Made by a program: the position numbers and the translations under genes
In this document: in pieces, positions 58,840 to 64,000 of the stretch
Layout of the letters: the number at the start of each line of letters is the position of its first letter
How positions within the stretch are numbered: the stretch's first letter is position 1
From: Cyclobacterium marinum DSM 745
GTDB lineage: Bacteria > Bacteroidota > Bacteroidia > Cytophagales > Cyclobacteriaceae
Direction of reading: 5' to 3'
Assembly (NCBI RefSeq): GCF_000222485.1
Contig: NC_015914.1
Coordinates: 1,302,001 to 1,366,000, forward strand
DNA length: 64,000 nt
Notes under the pieces: generated by a model
Told to the model about the DNA's origin: nothing
The model's input: only the letters and a program-made list of their open reading frames with translations
Databases searched by the model: none

Positions 58840-61620
58840 TTATGGAATTACTCTGTAGGTTTTTTCTTCATAGCCAATACGGCCATCATTAGCAATAGCT
58901 TCAATAACCAGTACATGTTCTCCAATCACATCTCCATTAAAAAATTCGACTGATGTACTACCCTCATCATCAACAGTAAGGTTAGCGTCCCAATGCACGA
59001 GCGACCGGAAGTCAGGCCTTCGGTTCGTTAAGGCATCAGTACTGCTGTATTTTGGGGAGTAAAACTCTTTTACTGGTGAAATCACTTGCATTGAAGTATC
59101 TAGTGTTCCCGGCGCCGGTTTTTCTGATCCCAAAATCCCAACTCCATCCTTGGTATATACGGAGATAATATGCCCCATATAAGGCGCGTCTAAAGGATTG
59201 GTTTCAGGGAAAACCCTTAAGTATTGCTTTTTAAAAAATTTAGCGTGCTTTATTAATTCAACCTGCTCAACAATCCCCGGAGGCATATATGGTACCAATT
59301 CATATTGATCTTTTTCAAGCAATTCCCCATCTATTGCCAATAAGGTGGGTTCGTCTTTTCCTCCGATTATATGTGCCAACATAAACCCGTCAGGAAACTG
59401 TTCAACCCATACTTGATCTGAATAATTGAACATTAAAATACTATATAGACCATAAGACCATTTTTCTTCTTTTTCTCGAAGGATGGCTCCGGGAATAATT
59501 ACATCCGGAAGCCCAAAACTTTTATGAGCTGCTTCCATTTCCGGAGACAAGAGATAATCTTCCACAACTACCTCCTCTAAATCGTTGAAACCATTAAGCA
59601 TATCAAATCTTTGCTCAGCTTGAACCCTCTTTTTCCCTAACCGAACAACCTGATTAATCGAATGTTCCTCTTCTTTAGATAAGGAATAATTCTTTAAAAA
59701 AATTTTTGGCGTTTTTGCTGAATCTAAAGAGAAGGAGAAATTTCTATTCCTACCATTCTTCCCCATGGCTTTAAGCAATATTCTTATTCGCTTCCCATAA
59801 GCATCATCCATTTGAAAAAAGAAATTTCCAAGACTATCCGCGGTTTGGGAATATATGGTTGTTTCATTTCCAAAAGTGGCCAATGTCAAGTCCACATTGG
59901 AAGCTCCGTTTTTTTTACCTAATAGCGGTGGCTTTACTACTCCCTTTAGACTTAGCCCTTCCTCCGGAATAAGGGCCACATTTTTTTTCCGTTGAACAGG
60001 GTATTTATAACTGCGCCATCCCTGGGTCAACATAAGCGCATCAAGGTCCTCAAGCCTATCTGAATTTTCTTCATTAAAATAATAACCTGGGTTTTCAATT
60101 TCCCCTTTTAATTCCGAACTCAGCAAAAAATAGGACAGAATATTCTCCGACTTTAACTTCCCAGCCTCACCATTAAAAACCATAATGGAAATATTGCTAG
60201 CCTCAGAAGCGGATTTATTTCCCGATATTTTAATATTTACATTGGTTGGTTCCCGCTGTTTGTAACTTTCTTGATCAAAATTCGAACTGACAATGAGTTT
60301 CTGTTCATGGTTGACATTATAAAACAAGCGTTCAACTATTGGTTGCCGATCGTGGTTTTCTACCTTAAAAGCAATAATACCCTCCGGCAACTGATGATCG
60401 GGTAAGCTTACTACAAGCTGTTTATTTTTCAATTTCCCGGCAATCAAGAAGTAATCTACCCCCCTACAACTAGCCTTTATGTACACACTATCTGTTAAGG
60501 AATTGGAGGTAAGTGCTAAACGAATTTTTTTATTATTTTTAAAGACGTTCAAAACTGAACCCTGAGCCATCACCCTTGGTAAAGAATATACCGCAAATGG
60601 TTCTTTAGCATTAGGTAGAAACACCTTAGCTTGGTACATGCTGAGACTATCCGCTTGAAGAAAAAAAACACCCATTCCAAGTGCATTGCTTTTAAAGTTA
60701 GTGATTTTTTTACCTTGCCTATCCACTACTACTCCTTCTACTTTAATTCCTTTCCCGTCCGGCCCAATTGCCTTCACGGCCACCCTACTACTGAGCCCAT
60801 GAACCAATTGCCCACTTTCAGGAAAGAACTGCAGGTCTGGCAATTGATCATTTAAGAAAACCGTAGTGCTGTACTGTAGATTTTCGCCAATATCCATTGA
60901 GACAGAAACCCGAGATTGTTTTTTTGTAAGATCATAGTTTAAAGGATAATCCCCGTCTTTGTTCTTCTTCACAGAAATGGTATCTTGACCTTTGCCCCAA
61001 TCCAGATAAACCTTGATCCTCCTGTCAGGGTTTTCTTCAGTCTCTTTAAACTTTAATAGTCCCTTTAATTTTAAAAACCCATTGTCTTCCGCAATTGTGA
61101 GATTATTTTCAGGATGCTTATTAGGATTCCCATTCACCGAAACCATGTTAACGTAGGAACTAAACATGAAATTTTCAGAAAAATTTGCATTCCATTTCGT
61201 ATAAGCACGAATCAAATAACGACCAGCAGGGTAACTGTCTCCCAGCTCTAGGGCACCTTCGCCAATACCCTGTTTCAATTTCACCAACTTATGCAAAAGT
61301 ATTTCTCCATTCATCCCTATTAAATCAACATACAGCAAACCGCTAAGGCCTGATGGAACATTGCTTTTAGCATCTAAAACGATGGCTTTGAACCAAATGG
61401 GTTGGCCGGAAGCAAATACTTTTGACGAAAGCTGTAAATATATTTTTTCAGGATTAGGTACTTTAGGAGGCTGTTCCTCCTGAGAATAAACAGCACCGTG
61501 GAGTGAGAGAAAAAAAACGAATAAAATTAATCCTATATGCTTATTAATAAACAAGCTAATGGGGCTTCCGGAAAAGCCTAAAGACCTATTTAACGAATTA
61601 AAAAATGAGGTTGTGGCCAA
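58840..61620 (-). CDS. Large exported MG2-domain protein with TonB-plug-like region
   Basis: A 926-residue exported protein. After a hydrophobic signal (about 27-47, ending AVYSQ) comes a macroglobulin MG2-type beta-sandwich (about 55-150; KIYLQLSSKVFASGQPIWFKA, then YPAGRYLIRAYTKW). More beta-sandwich domains follow, then a carboxypeptidase-regulatory-like segment (about 555-640) and a region resembling a TonB-receptor plug (about 690-830, ending HIISVYTKDGVGIL). No beta-barrel follows; the C-terminus is another sandwich (about 860-926). The frame starts with TTG at 61620; a TTG at 61554 would place the signal peptide better. The role may be surface binding or protease defence, but it is unproven. 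Confidence 0.75.
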   Translation of the reverse strand: MATTSFFNSLNRSLGFSGSPISLFINKHIGLILFVFFLSLHGAVYSQEEQPPKVPNPEKIYLQLSSKVFASGQPIWFKAIVLDAKSNVPSGLSGLLYVDLIGMNGEILLHKLVKLKQGIGEGALELGDSYPAGRYLIRAYTKWNANFSENFMFSSYVNMVSVNGNPNKHPENNLTIAEDNGFLKLKGLLKFKETEENPDRRIKVYLDWGKGQDTISVKKNKDGDYPLNYDLTKKQSRVSVSMDIGENLQYSTTVFLNDQLPDLQFFPESGQLVHGLSSRVAVKAIGPDGKGIKVEGVVVDRQGKKITNFKSNALGMGVFFLQADSLSMYQAKVFLPNAKEPFAVYSLPRVMAQGSVLNVFKNNKKIRLALTSNSLTDSVYIKASCRGVDYFLIAGKLKNKQLVVSLPDHQLPEGIIAFKVENHDRQPIVERLFYNVNHEQKLIVSSNFDQESYKQREPTNVNIKISGNKSASEASNISIMVFNGEAGKLKSENILSYFLLSSELKGEIENPGYYFNEENSDRLEDLDALMLTQGWRSYKYPVQRKKNVALIPEEGLSLKGVVKPPLLGKKNGASNVDLTLATFGNETTIYSQTADSLGNFFFQMDDAYGKRIRILLKAMGKNGRNRNFSFSLDSAKTPKIFLKNYSLSKEEEHSINQVVRLGKKRVQAEQRFDMLNGFNDLEEVVVEDYLLSPEMEAAHKSFGLPDVIIPGAILREKEEKWSYGLYSILMFNYSDQVWVEQFPDGFMLAHIIGGKDEPTLLAIDGELLEKDQYELVPYMPPGIVEQVELIKHAKFFKKQYLRVFPETNPLDAPYMGHIISVYTKDGVGILGSEKPAPGTLDTSMQVISPVKEFYSPKYSSTDALTNRRPDFRSLVHWDANLTVDDEGSTSVEFFNGDVIGEHVLVIEAIANDGRIGYEEKTYRVIP

Positions 61621-61796
61621 AACTTTACCTGTTTTTGAGTTATCGATTCCCTAGTATAAAGCATAACTGGTACACTATAAGTTATAATGTTAAAAATCTA
61701 CTCAAATTAACTCGGTTTTCAAAATTCTATAAAAAAGAAGGAATCAACTTTATTCCCTTAAGCGTTTAAACTTTCCTGTTAGACAATTCCCCTACA

Positions 61797-63926
61797 TCAA
61801 TTCGCTTCTTGATCATTCCCTGCCAAGGCTACTTTCAATTCAAAATAGGAATACTTTTCCCCAAAATGATCCTTCAGCTTTTTTAAGCCTTGACCGTCTA
61901 GTTTTTTGGCAGCTCCCCGTATATCTTCACAACTTTTTTCATCCAAAAAAGTGGCTTTTTTAATTTTATCTTCTTCAATTAACTGAACGATATGGCCTTC
62001 AATGGTGGTTTTGGCAAGGGATCTAAATTGTGCAATTTGAAAAATTGTCTTTCCTTGCTGGTACAACACGAATGTCTCTTGCACAGATCCTGATGGGGCT
62101 CTTTTTAACTTTCGCTTGGGTGCCCCGACACTTTGGCCGGGTTTTATATCATGCTCATCAATGTGGGCATTGATCTCTTCGAGAAAGGTCTTCCCATATT
62201 TCTCTAATTTTAACTGTCCTATTCCTCCAATTCTAATTAATTCTTTTTCACTTCTTGGGTAACGCTGAGACATCTCAACTAGAGTTGCGTCAGAAAAAAC
62301 AATGTAGGGAGGCACATTCTGTTGATCTGCCAAAACTTTGCGTACGTTTTTTAGTCTTTCAAACAAAGCTTCATCTTTTTTATTGCTTGGCTCTCGGAGG
62401 TTAAACACTTCCTCTTCCATGGCCAAGAGAAATTTTTCCTTGCGCTTCAATTTTTCCCAAGCCAAGTCACTGAGCTTTAAAATAGGCCTTTGAGGATCTT
62501 CTTGCAAAAGGTATCCCTCTGCAATTAACTGAAAACCTAATCTTTTCCAGAAATCATCGCTTCTATCTTTACCGATTCCATAAACGGATAATTCTTTTTG
62601 AGCGTTGGTGACTTTAGCAGATTGAGACCCTCTTAATACCAAAATAACATGACCCAACCCAAACTGTTGCCCCAAACGGACCACTGCAGAAAGTAGCATC
62701 TGAGAAAAAATAGTCATATCTGACTTATTATTTTTTTGAAAACAAACATCACAATTGCCACAATCCTGAGAATATTTTTCACCAAAATATCCTAGCAAAT
62801 ACTTTCTCCTACAGGATTTCGTTTGGCAAAACGCAACCATGGTGTCCATTTTTGCTTTCATGTGCCGGACATACTCCTCATTATCGGCACTTTCTATCAT
62901 TCTCTTCAGGGTGATACTATCCCCCAAACTATAAAAAAGCAAGGCCTCTCCAGGTAACCCATCTCTACCCGCTCGCCCGGTTTCTTGATAATAGCTTTCA
63001 ATATTTTGAGGCATGTTGGTGTGCACCACAAAACGGACATTGGACTTGTCGATCCCCATTCCAAAGGCGATTGTAGCAACAATAATTTTCACCTCATCCT
63101 TAATAAATTTCTCTTGATTTTCTTGTCTATTTTCTTTGCTAAGACCGGCATGGTAGGGCAATGCAGAAAACCCGTTGGCATTAAGCTTGGCAGCGGTGTT
63201 CTCTACAGATTTTCTCGACAGACAATAGACGATACCCGCATCATTGGGCCTGTGCTGAAGAAAATCTACCAATTTACCAAAACCATCAGATCTTAAAGTA
63301 ACCCTATATGTTATATTGGGTCTATCAAAAGAAGAGATAAACCACTCCGGTTTGTTAAGGTGTAACCTAGCCGAAATATCTTTACGTGTTTGTTTATCTG
63401 CCGTAGCTGTCAGCGCCAAAAAAGGAGTATCGGGAAATGCTTTTCTCAAGGCACCTAATTTTAAATATTCAGGCCTAAAATCATGTCCCCATTGGGATAC
63501 ACAGTGAGCTTCATCTACAGCTACCAAAGAAAGGTTCATCTCTTTTAGTGCATTCACCAAGGGGTGGGTACCGGAAAACAACCGTTCCGGAGCTACATAA
63601 AGTAATTTTATACCTCCCTTCATGGCTTGGTCAGAAACATACCTCTGCTCACTGATATCCATAGTAGAATTTAAAAAAGCAGCCGGAATACCTATTTCAT
63701 TCAGCGCATCTACTTGGTCTTTCATCAAGGCAATAAGTGGGGAAATTACCAAAGTGAGCCCGGGCAAAACCATGGCAGGAACTTGATAGCAAACCGATTT
63801 TCCCGCTCCGGTAGGCATCAATGCAATACAATCTTTTTTTTCTATGACTTGGCGAATAACAGACTCCTGCTGCCCCCTGAAAGAATCATATCCATAAAAT
63901 TTTTTTAGTACGTCTATTGGTTGCAT
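61797..63926 (-). CDS. recQ: ATP-dependent DNA helicase RecQ
   Basis: 3'-5' superfamily 2 helicase of recombination repair, 709 residues from the ATG at 63926 (MQPIDVLKKFYGYDSFRGQQ, the canonical start). Motifs: RGQQ (about 17-20), Walker A MPTGAGKSVCYQ (about 37-48), the DEAH box VDEAHCVSQWGHDFRPEY (about 137-154), ALTATAD, and motif VI QETGRAGRDG (about 316-325). Domains that follow: the zinc site (CQTKSCRRKYLLGYFGE then CGNCDVC, about 369-400), winged helix, HRDC (about 515-590) and a C-terminal helix-turn-helix extension. The frame is open to 63992 but 63926 fits the family. A palindrome surrounds its presumed -7 box. Confidence 0.96.
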   Translation of the reverse strand: MQPIDVLKKFYGYDSFRGQQESVIRQVIEKKDCIALMPTGAGKSVCYQVPAMVLPGLTLVISPLIALMKDQVDALNEIGIPAAFLNSTMDISEQRYVSDQAMKGGIKLLYVAPERLFSGTHPLVNALKEMNLSLVAVDEAHCVSQWGHDFRPEYLKLGALRKAFPDTPFLALTATADKQTRKDISARLHLNKPEWFISSFDRPNITYRVTLRSDGFGKLVDFLQHRPNDAGIVYCLSRKSVENTAAKLNANGFSALPYHAGLSKENRQENQEKFIKDEVKIIVATIAFGMGIDKSNVRFVVHTNMPQNIESYYQETGRAGRDGLPGEALLFYSLGDSITLKRMIESADNEEYVRHMKAKMDTMVAFCQTKSCRRKYLLGYFGEKYSQDCGNCDVCFQKNNKSDMTIFSQMLLSAVVRLGQQFGLGHVILVLRGSQSAKVTNAQKELSVYGIGKDRSDDFWKRLGFQLIAEGYLLQEDPQRPILKLSDLAWEKLKRKEKFLLAMEEEVFNLREPSNKKDEALFERLKNVRKVLADQQNVPPYIVFSDATLVEMSQRYPRSEKELIRIGGIGQLKLEKYGKTFLEEINAHIDEHDIKPGQSVGAPKRKLKRAPSGSVQETFVLYQQGKTIFQIAQFRSLAKTTIEGHIVQLIEEDKIKKATFLDEKSCEDIRGAAKKLDGQGLKKLKDHFGEKYSYFELKVALAGNDQEAN

Positions 63927-63944
63927 GATGGAGATATTTGCGCG

Positions 63945-63977
63945 AATTGTATTGAGAAAGATAAATTTAATACAATT
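63945..63977 (-). promoter_or_regulatory. Inverted repeat around the presumed recQ promoter
   Basis: AATTGTATT (63945-63953) and its exact complement AATACAATT (63969-63977) are separated by 15 nt. The space between holds GAAAGATA (63956-63963), which is TATCTTTC on the minus strand, one base from TAnnTTTG. The recQ ATG is at 63926. This layout suits a repressor site that covers the promoter. Confidence 0.45.
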
Positions 63978-64000
63978 AGGCATCCTTTTCAACTTCCGGC

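Noticed and set aside
1..64000. CRISPR array, tRNA, rRNA, tmRNA or prophage
   Set aside because: No regularly spaced direct repeats, no T-arm type GTTCGA-x-TC sequence in a gap, and no integrase, capsid or tail genes. The gaps are short, and every gene looks like core chromosome.

Overview
The window is an ordinary, gene-dense stretch of chromosome from a Bacteroidota bacterium, most likely order Cytophagales, family Cyclobacteriaceae, and probably marine. The reasons are AT-rich DNA with little Shine-Dalgarno signal, TAnnTTTG-type -7 promoter elements, a complete gldK-gldL-gldM-gldN core of the type IX secretion/gliding machinery with a PorP/SprF protein and a SprE/PorW lipoprotein, many SC-type lipoproteins and Bacteroidota-specific small families (DUF4783, DUF6787, DUF4271), and an NhaD-type sodium/proton antiporter. 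The genus is a guess. I see no tRNA, rRNA, CRISPR array, prophage, insertion sequence or toxin-antitoxin pair.

Layout. 1-9.7 kb (minus): suhB (cut by the window edge), rsmI, a pterin dehydratase and a DUF493 gene form one tight unit. Next come a PpiD/SurA-like periplasmic foldase, a CNNM/CorC-type CBS membrane protein, a small membrane protein and lptC, which look like envelope biogenesis, then a TPR protein, an outer-membrane barrel protein and coaX. 9.8-13.9 kb (plus): anmK, an amino-acid dehydrogenase and nhaD. 14.1-16.2 kb (minus): a lipoprotein and gpmI. 16.4-17.8 kb (plus): DUF4783 and nadC; the nadC 3' end overlaps a convergent ABC exporter. 17.7-24.3 kb (minus): ABC exporter, DUF6787, aspartate kinase, ribH, a membrane TPR protein and a Tat-exported PhoX/DUF839 protein. 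24.7-26.9 kb (plus): a multi-pass protein with a voltage-sensor-like C-terminal half but no pore, and an SGNH esterase.

27.3-34.3 kb (minus) is one co-directional block: M23 peptidase, bactofilin, atpZ, an AtpI-like gene, atpB, atpE, atpF, atpH, atpA and atpG. It has one recognisable promoter in front of the peptidase gene and a terminator after atpG; the beta and epsilon subunit genes are not in the window. 34.3-41.3 kb (plus): sprE/porW translationally coupled to a class A penicillin-binding protein, then uvrC. 41.4-51.6 kb (minus): gldN, gldM, gldL, gldK and porP/sprF, then hemD, DUF4271, a BamA/TamA-like barrel and an SMP-30 protein. 51.9-53.4 kb (plus): hemW and a DciA-like DUF721 gene. 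The rest holds a ketoglutarate-semialdehyde-type dehydrogenase, an M19 dipeptidase, a beta-propeller lipoprotein, an acyl-ACP desaturase, a large MG2-domain surface protein and recQ.

The most unusual item is the voltage-sensor-like protein at 24.8-25.9 kb. Other points are the physical linkage of a cell-shape module (bactofilin plus M23 peptidase) to the ATP synthase, the coupling of sprE to a murein synthase, and several well-formed hairpins and inverted repeats at promoters or stop codons (nhaD, gpmI, uvrC, recQ). All functions are assigned by reading motifs; no database search was possible.
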